A stretch of DNA of 34,819 bases from Arcobacter sp. Lineage in GTDB: Bacteria; Campylobacterota; Campylobacteria; Campylobacterales; Arcobacteraceae. Shown here piece after piece: positions 25,273 to 34,113 of the stretch (position 1 is its first letter; each line of letters starts with the position of its first letter). The DNA is taken from NCBI GenBank assembly GCA_016744485.1, contig JADGEG010000001.1, forward strand, positions 1 through 34,819, read 5' to 3'. A program made the translations under genes and the position numbers. A model generated the notes under the pieces. The model made no database searches. It was not told the origin of the DNA and saw nothing but the letters and a program-made list of their open reading frames with translations.

Positions 25273-25302
25273 AGTATAAGAATACTTAAACAATACTTAA
25301 AT
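25273..25302 (-). promoter_or_regulatory. Candidate rplM promoter with 11-bp tandem repeat
   Basis: On the minus strand TTTAAG (25301-25296), a 17-bp spacer and TATACT (25278-25273) could be the promoter. AATACTTAAA occurs twice on the plus strand at 25281 and 25292 with an 11-bp period, covering the -35 and spacer. The repeat is certain; the promoter is tentative. Confidence 0.4.
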
Positions 25303-25308
25303 TAAGCA

Positions 25309-25734
25309 TTATTTAATATTATTTGTATTTTTTTTTGTACTTTCTTGTTTTATTTGCATGTCTTCTGATATTTTAATATTTCCTGGTGAAAATGTAATGC
25401 TTAAAATTCTGAAGATAAAAAATATAGATATTACAAGAAGTAAAAATAAAACATTAAAATGATTAATTTCTTCATGAGATGCTAAGATAATGACATCACG
25501 AATTAGAAATATTATAAAAACATCTATAATAAAACGAAGCCTTAGTTTTGCTTTTTTAATAAAATCAGAAATCATTTTAACAATTTCAATTATTACTATA
25601 AATTCTAACATTAATATAGTAGCTTTATAAAAATCAAATTTAGTTACTAATATAAGAATAAAAATAATTATAGCGATTAAAATCTCATAATTATTTATAA
25701 AATATTTTCGTATTTTACTTAATGCTCTTTTCAT
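25309..25734 (-). CDS. PsiE-family phosphate-starvation-inducible-like membrane protein
   Basis: The 141-residue protein has four hydrophobic helices. The middle fits the PsiE family pattern: a Glu-containing helix (MLEFIVIIEIVKMISDFI), then RLRFIIDVFIIFLIRDVI with the conserved Asp and Arg. The biochemical role of the family is unknown. ATG at 25734 has AAGGTGG upstream. It lies 22 bp after prfA and is probably the last gene of rpsT-prfA-psiE. No Pho box is seen, and placement behind translation genes makes phosphate control unlikely here. Confidence 0.78.
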   Translation of the reverse strand: MKRALSKIRKYFINNYEILIAIIIFILILVTKFDFYKATILMLEFIVIIEIVKMISDFIKKAKLRLRFIIDVFIIFLIRDVIILASHEEINHFNVLFLLLVISIFFIFRILSITFSPGNIKISEDMQIKQESTKKNTNNIK

Positions 25735-25756
25735 AATATAACCACCTTAAATTTAC

Positions 25757-26824
25757 TTATAAACCACTTTCTTCTATCAATTTTGCTTGATGATTTGCTA
25801 ATAAAGGATCAATTACTTCATTTAATAAGCCATCATTCATAATATAATCAAGCCTATAAAGTGTTAGATTTATTCTATGTTCAGAAATTCTATTTTGTGG
25901 ATAATTATAAGTTCTAATTCTTCCACTTCTATCACCACTTCCTACTTGTTCTTTTCTATTTGCACCTTCTTTATTTTGTCGCTCTTGCATTTCAAGATCA
26001 TATAATCTAGCTTTTAACACCTTCATGGCTTTATCTTTATTTTTATGCTGTGACTTTTGATCTTGGTTGGTTACAACTATACCACTTGGCAAGTGGGTAA
26101 TTCGTACAGCTGAATCTGTAGTATTAACTGATTGTCCACCACATCCAGATGAGCGCATAACATCAATTTTTAAATCATTTGCATTAATTTGAATATCGAC
26201 ATCATCAACTTCAGGAATAATAGCAACAGTAATAGCAGAAGTGTGAACTCTTCCTTGAGATTCTGTTAAAGGAACCCTTTGTACTCTATGTGTTCCACTT
26301 TCAAATTTCATTTTAGAATATACATGAACACCTTTAAAAAGTGCTATTATTTCCTTATATCCTCCAGCTTCACTTTCATTTGTGTTCATAATCTCAACTT
26401 TCCAAGAGTTATTTTCAGCATACTTTAAATATGTTGAAAATAAATCACCAACAAAAATAGCTGCTTCATCACCACCCGCACCTGCACGAAGTTCTATAAA
26501 AATATTTCTATTATCGTTTGGATCTTTTGGAATCATTAAAATTTTTATTTTATCTTGAAGTTCTTCTTTTAAAGATTCTAAGTGTTTTAACTCTTCTTTT
26601 GCTAATTCATTTAATTCAGGGTCTTCAAGCATTTGTTTATTATCTTCAATATCATTGAGAGTTTGAATATACTCTTTAGCTATTATCACAGTCGATTCAA
26701 TACTAGCTTGTTCTTTTGAGAGATTAGTCATTTTTTTTATATCATTGATAATATCAGGAGAGATTAATAAGTCATTAATCTCTTCAAATCTATCTATAAA
26801 TGTTTGTAGTTTATTTCTTAGCAT
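25757..26824 (-). CDS. prfA: Peptide chain release factor 1
   Basis: The 355-residue class I release factor terminates at UAA and UAG. The codon-reading PxT motif appears as VPLT in HRVQRVPLTESQGRVHTS. The catalytic GGQ lies in MRSSGCGGQSVNTTDSAVRI, and the Gln is the residue normally methylated by PrmC. The acidic RAGAGGDEAAIFVGDLF segment is also typical of RF1. It starts 16 bp after rpsT. Confidence 0.98.
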   Translation of the reverse strand: MLRNKLQTFIDRFEEINDLLISPDIINDIKKMTNLSKEQASIESTVIIAKEYIQTLNDIEDNKQMLEDPELNELAKEELKHLESLKEELQDKIKILMIPKDPNDNRNIFIELRAGAGGDEAAIFVGDLFSTYLKYAENNSWKVEIMNTNESEAGGYKEIIALFKGVHVYSKMKFESGTHRVQRVPLTESQGRVHTSAITVAIIPEVDDVDIQINANDLKIDVMRSSGCGGQSVNTTDSAVRITHLPSGIVVTNQDQKSQHKNKDKAMKVLKARLYDLEMQERQNKEGANRKEQVGSGDRSGRIRTYNYPQNRISEHRINLTLYRLDYIMNDGLLNEVIDPLLANHQAKLIEESGL

Positions 26825-26840
26825 AAAGGTTTATCTAAGA

Positions 26841-27110
26841 TTATTGTTCTTGTATAGCATTTACTTTGACTTGTAATCTACTTACTTTTCTTGCAGCTGT
26901 TCCTTTTTTAAGAATACCTTTACTTACACAATGATGTAAATATTTATTTGCTGTTTTCATAGAAGATAATGCTTTTTCTTTATCTTGTGTTTCAATTGCT
27001 ATAACTACTTCTTTAGTAATATTTTTAATTCTTGTTTTATAAAATCTATTTCTCTGTGTTCTTACTACAGTTTGTTTGATTCTTTTAATAGTAGATTTGT
27101 GATTTGCCAT
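26841..27110 (-). CDS. rpsT: 30S ribosomal protein bS20
   Basis: The 89-residue basic protein matches S20: MANHKSTIKRIKQTVVRTQR at the start and HHCVSKGILKKGTAARKVSR near the end. An AAAGG ribosome site precedes the ATG by 9 bp. It is the first gene of rpsT-prfA-psiE and is divergent from glmM. The rpsT-prfA pairing also occurs in Campylobacter (from memory). Confidence 0.98.
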   Translation of the reverse strand: MANHKSTIKRIKQTVVRTQRNRFYKTRIKNITKEVVIAIETQDKEKALSSMKTANKYLHHCVSKGILKKGTAARKVSRLQVKVNAIQEQ

Positions 27111-27146
27111 GATAATTAACCTTTGTATAATTTTTTTAAGGATAGA

Positions 27147-27181
27147 ATAATAGCTAAATAACTTTAAAGTAAGATTAAAAT
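27147..27181. promoter_or_regulatory. Divergent promoter region of rpsT and glmM (tentative)
   Basis: A TATTAT on the minus strand (27152-27147) could serve rpsT, and TAAAAT on the plus strand (27176-27181) could serve glmM. A 10-bp palindrome ACTTTAAAGT (27161-27170) lies between them. All are AT-rich and unproven. Confidence 0.3.
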
Positions 27182-27203
27182 AAGCTTAAATTTAGGATTG
27201 ATA

Positions 27204-28538
27204 ATGAAACTATTTGGTACAGATGGAATAAGAGGAAAAGCAGGTGAATTTTTAGATGCAAATACTGTATTAAAATTAGCACAAGCTGTTGGAATTTATT
27301 TTAAAAAGCATTCAAAAACAAAAAAAATACTTGTAGGAAAGGATACTAGAAGAAGTGGATACATGATAGAAAATGCACTTGTTAGTGGTTTGATATCTGT
27401 AGGTTATGATGTTATTCAAATAGGGCCAATGCCAACCCCTGCTATTGCATACCTAACACAAAGTATGAGATGTGATGCTGGAATTATGATATCTGCTTCA
27501 CATAATTCTTATGAAGATAATGGAATAAAATTTTTTAATTCACAAGGTAATAAATTAAGTAAGAAATGTGAAAAAGAAATTGAAAGTATATTTTCTAATG
27601 AACCATTAATTAAAAAAGAACAAGTAACTGATAAAAATATAGGTTTTTCAAAAAGAATTGATGATGTAATAGGTAGATATATAGTAGCTATTAAATCATC
27701 TTTTCCTAAAGATTTAAGTTTACAAAATTTTAGAATAGTATTAGATTGTGCAAATGGAGCAGCCTATAAAGTAGCACCTACAATTTTTGAAGAATTAGGA
27801 GCAGATCTTATAACTATAAACGATAAGCCAGATGGTTTTAATATAAATGATAATTGTGGAGCATTATATCCTGAAGCTTTAGGAAAACTTGTACAAGAAT
27901 ACAGAGCCGATATTGGAATTGCACTTGATGGCGATGCTGATCGTTTAGTTGTGGTTGATGAAGAAGGAAATAAAATTCACGGAGATAAACTCTTAGGTGC
28001 TTTAAGTGTTTATTTAAAAAATGAAAATATTTTAAAAGGTAAAGCTTGTGTATCAACAGTAATGAGTAATAAAGCTTTAGAAGATTATTTAAATACATTT
28101 GATATAGACTTAAAAAGAAGTGATGTTGGAGATAAGTATGTTTTAGAAATTATGAATAAACTTGATATTAATTTTGGTGGTGAGCAAAGTGGACATATAA
28201 TATTTTCTGATATTTCTAAAACAGGAGATGGCTTAGCATCAGCTTTACAAGTTTTAGCCTTAGTTATTAAAAGTGGAAAAAAAGTAAGTGAAGCTTTAAA
28301 TGTTTTTGATTTATATCCACAAGAACAATATAGTATGAAAGTTATAGAAAAAGTACCACTAGACGCAATAAAAGGTTTAAAAGAACTTCAAGATAAATTT
28401 AAAAAAAATAATTTAAGAGAAAATATAAGATATTCAGGAACAGAAAATAAAATAAGATTATTAATTGAAGGTAAAGATAAAGTTGAAGTAAAAAATGCAA
28501 TGATTAAACTAATTGATTTTATCAAACAAGCTATATGA
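27204..28538 (+). CDS. glmM: Phosphoglucosamine mutase
   Basis: The 444-residue protein converts glucosamine-6-phosphate to glucosamine-1-phosphate on the way to UDP-GlcNAc for peptidoglycan and LPS. The N-terminus is KLFGTDGIRG. The phosphoserine loop is GIMISASHNSYEDNG, the metal loop IALDGDADRLVVVDE, the sugar loop FGGEQSGHII and the phosphate-binding loop RYSGTENKIRLLIEG. I choose ATG at 27204, with AGGA at 27194-27197; a TTG two codons earlier lies too close to that site. It overlaps lspA by 4 bp (ATGA). Confidence 0.98.
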   Translation: MKLFGTDGIRGKAGEFLDANTVLKLAQAVGIYFKKHSKTKKILVGKDTRRSGYMIENALVSGLISVGYDVIQIGPMPTPAIAYLTQSMRCDAGIMISASHNSYEDNGIKFFNSQGNKLSKKCEKEIESIFSNEPLIKKEQVTDKNIGFSKRIDDVIGRYIVAIKSSFPKDLSLQNFRIVLDCANGAAYKVAPTIFEELGADLITINDKPDGFNINDNCGALYPEALGKLVQEYRADIGIALDGDADRLVVVDEEGNKIHGDKLLGALSVYLKNENILKGKACVSTVMSNKALEDYLNTFDIDLKRSDVGDKYVLEIMNKLDINFGGEQSGHIIFSDISKTGDGLASALQVLALVIKSGKKVSEALNVFDLYPQEQYSMKVIEKVPLDAIKGLKELQDKFKKNNLRENIRYSGTENKIRLLIEGKDKVEVKNAMIKLIDFIKQAI

Positions 28539-28996
28539 AAATTAAACTTATAAGATTTTTTAGTATTTTTATCATCTTATTTGTCCTGGATCAAGTTGTA
28601 AAGTATGGTTTTGCAGTTCATTCTTGGAATTATGATGGTTCTTATATGTCTTTAAATTTAGCATATAATTATGGAGTAGCTTTTTCATTACTTTCTTTTT
28701 TAGCACAATACTTGAAGTATATACAATTAATTGTATTATTTTTTGGTTTTATTTATTTATATAAAAATCAAGATGTTTTTTTTAAATATCATATTTCTAT
28801 TTCCTTAATTTGTGCAGGAGGAATATCAAATATTTTAGATAGATTTACTTATGGTGGAGTTGTGGATTATTTTTACTGGCATTATGGTTTTGAATTTGCA
28901 ATATTTAATTTAGCAGATGTTTTTATAAATATAGCAATAGCAATTATAATATATATCCAAATTAAAGAATCTAGAAATGATAAGAAAAAAGTTTAA
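28535..28996 (+). CDS. lspA: Lipoprotein signal peptidase (signal peptidase II)
   Basis: The 153-residue inner-membrane aspartyl protease has four hydrophobic helices. Conserved motifs are FVLDQVVKYGF, LNLAYNYGVAFSLL, and the catalytic aspartates in SNILDRFTYGGVVDYF and FNLADVFINIA. It removes signal peptides of prolipoproteins; at least two lipoproteins are encoded in this window. It is coupled to glmM, an arrangement also found in Campylobacter (from memory). Confidence 0.97.
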   Translation: MKIKLIRFFSIFIILFVLDQVVKYGFAVHSWNYDGSYMSLNLAYNYGVAFSLLSFLAQYLKYIQLIVLFFGFIYLYKNQDVFFKYHISISLICAGGISNILDRFTYGGVVDYFYWHYGFEFAIFNLADVFINIAIAIIIYIQIKESRNDKKKV

Positions 28997-29031
28997 TTTA
29001 TTTTAAAATTCTAGCTTAAAACAAGTTTTGA

Positions 29032-29037
29032 TATAAT
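29032..29037 (+). promoter_or_regulatory. Extended -10 promoter of leuC-mobA
   Basis: TGATATAAT, identical to the yebC element, has its core 31 bp before the leuC ATG. AGGG at 29058-29061 is the ribosome site. No leader peptide rich in Leu codons is seen. Confidence 0.6.
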
Positions 29038-29068
29038 ATGTTCAAATTAAAAAAATTAGGGTAATACA

Positions 29069-30337
29069 ATGGGACAAACAATAACTGAAAAAATATTTAG
29101 TGAGCATATGAAAAAAGATGTTTATGCAGGTGAGATTATTAGATGTGATATAGATATGGTAATAGGTAATGATATTACAACACCAATATCTATTAAAGCA
29201 TTTGAAGAAAGTAAAAAAGAAACATTAGCAAATCCAGATGGTTTTGCTATTGTACTTGACCATTTTATTCCTGCTAAAGATATAGCATCAGCAAATCAAG
29301 CTAGAATCTCAAGAGATTTTGCACTAAAACATGATTTGAAACATTTTTTTGATGAAAAAGATATGGGAATTGAACATGCACTATTACCTGAAAAAGGTTT
29401 GGTTCTTCCAGGAGATGTTATAATAGGAGCTGATTCTCATACCTGTACACATGGAGCTTTAGGAGCATTTTCTACTGGTATGGGAAGTACTGATATTTCA
29501 TTTGCTATGATTACAGGAGGAAATTGGTTTAAAGTTCCCCAATCAATAAAAGTAGTTTTCAAAGGAAAACCTAAAAAATTTGTAAGTGGTAAAGACTTAA
29601 TTTTAGAAATAATTAGAATATTAGGTGTTGATGGAGCTTTATATAAAACATTAGAGTTTACAGGAGATACTATTAAATACTTAAGTATGGATGATAGATT
29701 TTCTTTATGTAATATGTCCATTGAAGCAGGGGCAAAAAGTGGAATTATTGCTTATGATGAGATAACAGAAGAATTTTTAAATACAAGAGAAAGCTTACGA
29801 GATAAACCAAAGATATGTTATAGCGATGATGATGCTTCTTATTGTAAGGTTATAAATGTTGATGTGTCTGATTTAGAACCAGTTATTGCTTATCCTTTTT
29901 TACCATCAAATGGTCACCCTTTAAGTCAAGCTGTCAAAGATAATATAAAAGTTGATCAAGTATTTATAGGCTCATGTACTAATGGAAGATTAAGTGATTT
30001 TCAAATTGCTGCACAAATTTTAACAAATAAAAAAGTAGCACGACATACAAGACTAATAGTAACTCCTGGAACACAAAAGATTTTAAGAGAAGCCACAAAA
30101 TTAGGTTATATTGATATCTTAATAGATGCAGGTGCAGTTGTTTCTAATCCAACTTGTGGAGCATGTTTAGGTGGATATATGGGTATTTTAGGTGATAATG
30201 AAGTTTGTATTTCCACAACTAATAGAAACTTTGTAGGAAGAATGGGCAGTAGGAGTTCAAAAATATACTTATCAAATACAGCTGTTGCCGCAACTAGTGC
30301 AATATCTGGCTATATTAGTGATCCTTTATTAGTTTGA
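29069..30337 (+). CDS. leuC: 3-isopropylmalate dehydratase large subunit (LeuC type 2)
   Basis: This 422-residue [4Fe-4S] aconitase-family protein isomerises isopropylmalate in leucine synthesis. Cluster cysteines sit in FIGSCTNGRLSDF and NPTCGACLGGYMG. GADSHTCTHGALGAFSTGMG and VLDHFIPAKD are family motifs. The short form (about 420 rather than 465) is the type 2/homoaconitase-like subgroup, so a related substrate is possible. No leuD or leuB is adjacent, so the small subunit must be elsewhere. The next gene, mobA, begins inside its stop codon. Confidence 0.93.
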   Translation: MGQTITEKIFSEHMKKDVYAGEIIRCDIDMVIGNDITTPISIKAFEESKKETLANPDGFAIVLDHFIPAKDIASANQARISRDFALKHDLKHFFDEKDMGIEHALLPEKGLVLPGDVIIGADSHTCTHGALGAFSTGMGSTDISFAMITGGNWFKVPQSIKVVFKGKPKKFVSGKDLILEIIRILGVDGALYKTLEFTGDTIKYLSMDDRFSLCNMSIEAGAKSGIIAYDEITEEFLNTRESLRDKPKICYSDDDASYCKVINVDVSDLEPVIAYPFLPSNGHPLSQAVKDNIKVDQVFIGSCTNGRLSDFQIAAQILTNKKVARHTRLIVTPGTQKILREATKLGYIDILIDAGAVVSNPTCGACLGGYMGILGDNEVCISTTNRNFVGRMGSRSSKIYLSNTAVAATSAISGYISDPLLV

Positions 30338-30915
30338 TACATAAGACCAAAGAGCAAATACCTTGCATTATATTATGTGGAGGAAAAAGTTCAAGAATGC
30401 AAGAAGATAAAGCACTATTAGAGTTTTCTTCTTATTCTTCTTTATCACAGTTTCAGTATGAAAGATTAAACTTAGAATTTGAAAAAGTTTATATCTCGTC
30501 AAAAGAAAATAAATTTGATTTTGATGTAGATATTATTTTAGATAAAAATGAAACATACTCTCCTATAATTGCTTTACAAAGCATATTAAAAACTTTTGAA
30601 ACAAGTCATATAAAAAATGTTTTTATCTTAAGTGTAGATACCCCTTTTGTTAATATAAGTTCAATTAAAAAACTTATTTCATCTTTAAAAGAATATGATA
30701 TTTGTATAGCCCAAACTTCAAGAAAACATAATTTATGTGGAGTTTTTAATATAAATATTTTAAATAAAATTGATTTAATGCTAAATCAAAATATTCATAA
30801 AGTATCATATTTATTAGATAAGTGTGATACTAAATACATCACTTTTTTTAATGAGAATGAATTTATAAATTTAAATTACAAAAAAGATTATGAAAAAGCA
30901 TTAAAATTACTCTAA
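30334..30915 (+). CDS. mobA: Molybdenum cofactor guanylyltransferase
   Basis: The 193-residue protein joins GMP to molybdopterin to form the MGD cofactor of DMSO-reductase-type enzymes. The N-terminal nucleotide-binding loop is ILCGGKSSRMQEDKALL, SVDTPFV carries the metal-binding Asp, and late CGVFNINIL fits the family. The only start that keeps the loop is TTG at 30334, forming a TTGA overlap with the leuC stop; the next Met lies inside the loop. No ribosome site is seen, so it may rely on coupling. Some divergence from well-known MobA leaves a small chance of a related nucleotidyltransferase. Confidence 0.88.
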   Translation: MIHKTKEQIPCIILCGGKSSRMQEDKALLEFSSYSSLSQFQYERLNLEFEKVYISSKENKFDFDVDIILDKNETYSPIIALQSILKTFETSHIKNVFILSVDTPFVNISSIKKLISSLKEYDICIAQTSRKHNLCGVFNINILNKIDLMLNQNIHKVSYLLDKCDTKYITFFNENEFINLNYKKDYEKALKLL

Positions 30916-30938
30916 TTATTTAATATATTTCTATTTTA

Positions 30939-32324
30939 TTAGATTTTATTTAGCCATTTTTGAAATTCTTCTATTTGTTCTTTTGTATTTTGTGTAGATG
31001 CTCCACCTTTTGAAGTTCTTGAATTCATAGATGTTTTTAAATCTAAGTGCATAATAACTTCTTCTTCTATATCTTTTAGGTCTTTACTAGCTTCTTGTAA
31101 TTCTTTAAGATTTAATTCACTTATATCTTTATTTAAAGTATTTGCATATTTAACTACATCTTTTGTTATATAATAAGCATCTCTAAATGCAATATTTTTT
31201 TTATCTACTAAATAATCTGCTAAATCTGTAGCACTTAAATGTCCTACTTTACAAGCATTAGCCATATTATTTTTATTGACTTCCATAGTATTTATAATTT
31301 CATTTAATATTTTTAAAGATATATTTATAGTTTTAACAGAATCAAATACACCTTCTTTATCTTCTTGGGTATCTTTATTATATGCTAAAGGCAAAGCTTT
31401 CATAACTGTAAATAAAGAAAATAAATTACCATAAACACGTCCAGTTTTACCACGTAATAGTTCAGGCACATCAGGATTCTTTTTTTGTGGCATAATAGAA
31501 GATGTTGTTGAATATTCATCACTTAGTTTAATAAATTGGAATTCATAAGATGACCACATTATTAACTCTTCAGAGATTCTTGAAACATGCATCATAGCTG
31601 TAGCAATATTAAATAAAATCTCTAAAGCAAAGTCTCTATTTGATACTGAATCCATAGCATGAGAGCTTGGAGCATTAAAATTAAGCATCTCACTTGTAGT
31701 ATTTCTATTTATTTTATGTGGAGTTCCAGCTAAGGCAGCACTTCCTAGAGGTGAGAAATTATTTCGTTCATATGAACTTTGAAATCTTTCATAATCCCTT
31801 TTAAACATATTTGCATAAGTTAATAAATGATAACCAAAATTCAATACTTGAGCATGTTGTAAATGAGTCATACCAGGCATTAAAGTATCTATATGCTTTG
31901 ATGCCATATTAACAAAAGTTGATATTAAGTTTTTTAATAAAACTTGAATGTCTAATGATTTTTCTTGAACATACAAAGTAAAATCACATACAACTTGATC
32001 GTTTCTACTTCTTGCCGTATGTAACTTTTTTCCAGTTTCTCCTATAATAACAGTTAATCTATTCTCTATTGCCATATGAATATCTTCATGCTCTAAAGAA
32101 AATACAAAGTTTTCTTCTTGTATTTCTTTTTGTATTTGTTCTAAAGCATCTTTTATTTGTAAATATTCTTCTTTAGAAATAATATTTTCTTTGCTTAACA
32201 TAAAACTATGTGCAAGTGAAGCTTTTATATCTTGAGTATACAATTCTTTATCAAATAAAATAGAAGCATTAAATTCATTTAATAATTTTGCATTTGTATT
32301 TTTTAATATTTGTTCATTTGACAT
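30939..32324 (-). CDS. argH: Argininosuccinate lyase
   Basis: The 461-residue fumarase/aspartase-superfamily enzyme splits argininosuccinate into arginine and fumarate. Family motifs: HEDIHMAIENRL, HTARSRNDQVVCDFTLYV, MPGMTHLQHAQ with the catalytic His, and the mobile signature loop SSIMPQKKNPDVPELLRGKT. ATG at 32324 has AAGGA upstream. It is last in the cytochrome-prfB-argH run, 20 bp after prfB, and faces mobA convergently across 23 bp. Confidence 0.98.
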   Translation of the reverse strand: MSNEQILKNTNAKLLNEFNASILFDKELYTQDIKASLAHSFMLSKENIISKEEYLQIKDALEQIQKEIQEENFVFSLEHEDIHMAIENRLTVIIGETGKKLHTARSRNDQVVCDFTLYVQEKSLDIQVLLKNLISTFVNMASKHIDTLMPGMTHLQHAQVLNFGYHLLTYANMFKRDYERFQSSYERNNFSPLGSAALAGTPHKINRNTTSEMLNFNAPSSHAMDSVSNRDFALEILFNIATAMMHVSRISEELIMWSSYEFQFIKLSDEYSTTSSIMPQKKNPDVPELLRGKTGRVYGNLFSLFTVMKALPLAYNKDTQEDKEGVFDSVKTINISLKILNEIINTMEVNKNNMANACKVGHLSATDLADYLVDKKNIAFRDAYYITKDVVKYANTLNKDISELNLKELQEASKDLKDIEEEVIMHLDLKTSMNSRTSKGGASTQNTKEQIEEFQKWLNKI

Positions 32325-32344
32325 ATATTTCCTTAAAGCCTTTT

Positions 32345-33439
32345 TTATTTAGCATTTGTTATTAAAACATCTTCCATCATCTTTGTGATATCTCCATCTA
32401 AAATAGAGTTTACATTTGAATAAGCTATATTTGATCTTGTATCTTTGATTTGCTGATATGGTTGCAATACATAAGATCTAATTTGATGTCCCCATCCTAT
32501 TTCACTTTTTTCTATGCCTTTTTCAATAGCTGCTTTATTTTCTAGTTCAAGTTCATAAAGTCTTGATTTTAACATCTTTAAAGCACTAGCTTTATTTTTA
32601 TGTTGAGATCTGTCGTTTTGACATTGTACAACTATATTTGTATCTAAATGTGTAATTCTAATAGCACTTTCTGTTTTATTAACATGCTGACCACCTGCAC
32701 CACTTGCTCTGTATGTATCTATTCTTATATCTTTATCTTCAATATTTATATTAATATCATCATCAATTTCAGGAGATACCATAACTGAAGCAAAAGAAGT
32801 GTGTCTTTTTGCATTTGAATCAAAAGGTGAGATTCGTACAAGTCTATGAATACCATTTTCTACTTTTAAATAACCATAAGCATTTAATCCTTTTATTATA
32901 AAAGAGACATCTTTTAAGCCTGCTTCTTCACCATTTTGATAATCAAGTATTTCTAACTTAAAATTTTGTCTTTGAGCCCATCTTAGGTACATCCTATAAA
33001 GCATAGAAGCCCAGTCTTGGCTTTCTGTTCCTCCTGCACCTGGATGAATAGATATAATAGCATTTAAAGTGTCATCTTTTTTTGCTAACATAAGAGATAT
33101 TTGTGTTGAAAGTATTAGACTTTCAAGATCTTTTGCTTCTTCATAAAGCATTAAAAAAGTATCTTCGTCATTATCAAGTTTTGCTAAGTCATAAAGTTCA
33201 TTTGTTCCATTTAGTGCTTCATAGGCTTTATTATATTTAGCTAGTTTTGATAATATATGGTTTTTTTCAATTCCTATTTTTGTGGCATTTTCAACATCTA
33301 GCCAAAAATCTTGCTTAGCTTCTAAATCTTCAATTTCTTTAATTCTAACATTTAGCTCTTTAGGTTTTAGTATATTTGTTATATTAACAAGTTGTATGTT
33401 TAGTGTTTTTAATAATTCACTATATTCATATTCATCCAT
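32345..33439 (-). CDS. prfB: Peptide chain release factor 2, without programmed frameshift
   Basis: The 364-residue factor terminates at UGA and UAA. The codon-reading SPF is in RISPFDSNAKRHTSFASVMV and the GGQ in DTYRASGAGGQHVNKTESAI. SIHPGAGGTESQDWASMLYR is typical of RF2. The reading frame is continuous through the N-terminal region where many bacteria place an in-frame UGA and a +1 shift, so the autoregulatory frameshift is absent. It begins 3 bp after the cytochrome stop. Confidence 0.97.
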   Translation of the reverse strand: MDEYEYSELLKTLNIQLVNITNILKPKELNVRIKEIEDLEAKQDFWLDVENATKIGIEKNHILSKLAKYNKAYEALNGTNELYDLAKLDNDEDTFLMLYEEAKDLESLILSTQISLMLAKKDDTLNAIISIHPGAGGTESQDWASMLYRMYLRWAQRQNFKLEILDYQNGEEAGLKDVSFIIKGLNAYGYLKVENGIHRLVRISPFDSNAKRHTSFASVMVSPEIDDDININIEDKDIRIDTYRASGAGGQHVNKTESAIRITHLDTNIVVQCQNDRSQHKNKASALKMLKSRLYELELENKAAIEKGIEKSEIGWGHQIRSYVLQPYQQIKDTRSNIAYSNVNSILDGDITKMMEDVLITNAK

Positions 33440-33442
33440 TCG

Positions 33443-34111
33443 CTATTTTATTTCTTTTTGATTTTTATTTTCTTCTTTGTTATTTTGTTTTAAGCCTTCT
33501 TGTTTCAAGCTTTGTATATAAGAGTAAACATTTTTCAAAGTTTGTTCTGATAACATCAAAGCATAAGGTTTCATTAAAAATGCTCGACCTCTATCATAAT
33601 CATCTATAGTATAATCTCTAATTGCTATTTTCATATCAGAATAATTTAAATCTACTAAAGGTCTTGAAGTATTTTGTGCTTTAATATTGGCATTTTTTCC
33701 ATGACATGAAAGGCATTTGTTTATATATAATTCTTTACCATTTTTTGACATAGTATATTTTATTTCTTGTTTTTTCTCTTCTACTTCTTGTTTTTTTCTT
33801 TTCTGTAGTCTTTGCATAATTCTTTTTTCTATTTTTTCTTCATCTAGCAAGCTTATTGTAGTTTCATCTTTTTTTAAAATATACACATAAGTTTTACCAT
33901 CTTTATTTGAACTTATATTTATGTCTTCGATTTTCCAATTTTTCTTTTTCATATCTTCTAAAGAATATAAACCTTTACATTCTCCACCATCAAGAGCAGT
34001 TCTTGAAATAGTACTTACATTTTTATGATTTTCTTTAAAACACATAGCTGTTTGTGAAAAAGCTAAAGTAGTAAAAAAGATTGTTATATATATGATTTTG
34101 ATAAGTTTCAT
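33443..34111 (-). CDS. Exported monohaem c-type cytochrome with extra N-terminal domain
   Basis: The 222-residue protein has a Sec signal peptide (first 20-odd residues). An N-terminal domain with Cys24 and Cys45 follows (AMCFKENHKN and LDGGECKGLYSLEDM); the two could form a disulphide. Residues 90-120 are a highly charged, probably helical linker. The haem domain (122-203) has CLSCH (133-137) and probable axial Met180 in AFLMKPYA. A Lys/Asn/Glu-rich tail ends it. It should be a periplasmic electron carrier or a redox sensor; the partner is unknown. ATG has AAGGA. It heads the operon with prfB and argH, an odd mixture. Confidence 0.9.
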   Translation of the reverse strand: MKLIKIIYITIFFTTLAFSQTAMCFKENHKNVSTISRTALDGGECKGLYSLEDMKKKNWKIEDINISSNKDGKTYVYILKKDETTISLLDEEKIEKRIMQRLQKRKKQEVEEKKQEIKYTMSKNGKELYINKCLSCHGKNANIKAQNTSRPLVDLNYSDMKIAIRDYTIDDYDRGRAFLMKPYALMLSEQTLKNVYSYIQSLKQEGLKQNNKEENKNQKEIK

Positions 34112-34113
34112 TT

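Noticed and set aside
26200..26300. PLT instead of PAT in RF1 as a possible altered codon specificity
   Set aside because: The middle position of PxT varies in normal RF1 proteins; Pro and Thr are kept.
27161..27170. Palindrome ACTTTAAAGT between rpsT and glmM as an operator
   Set aside because: Too short and AT-rich to support on its own.
27198..27203. TTG start for glmM
   Set aside because: The AGGA site ends one base before it; the ATG at 27204 has correct spacing and the usual KLFGTDGIRG start.
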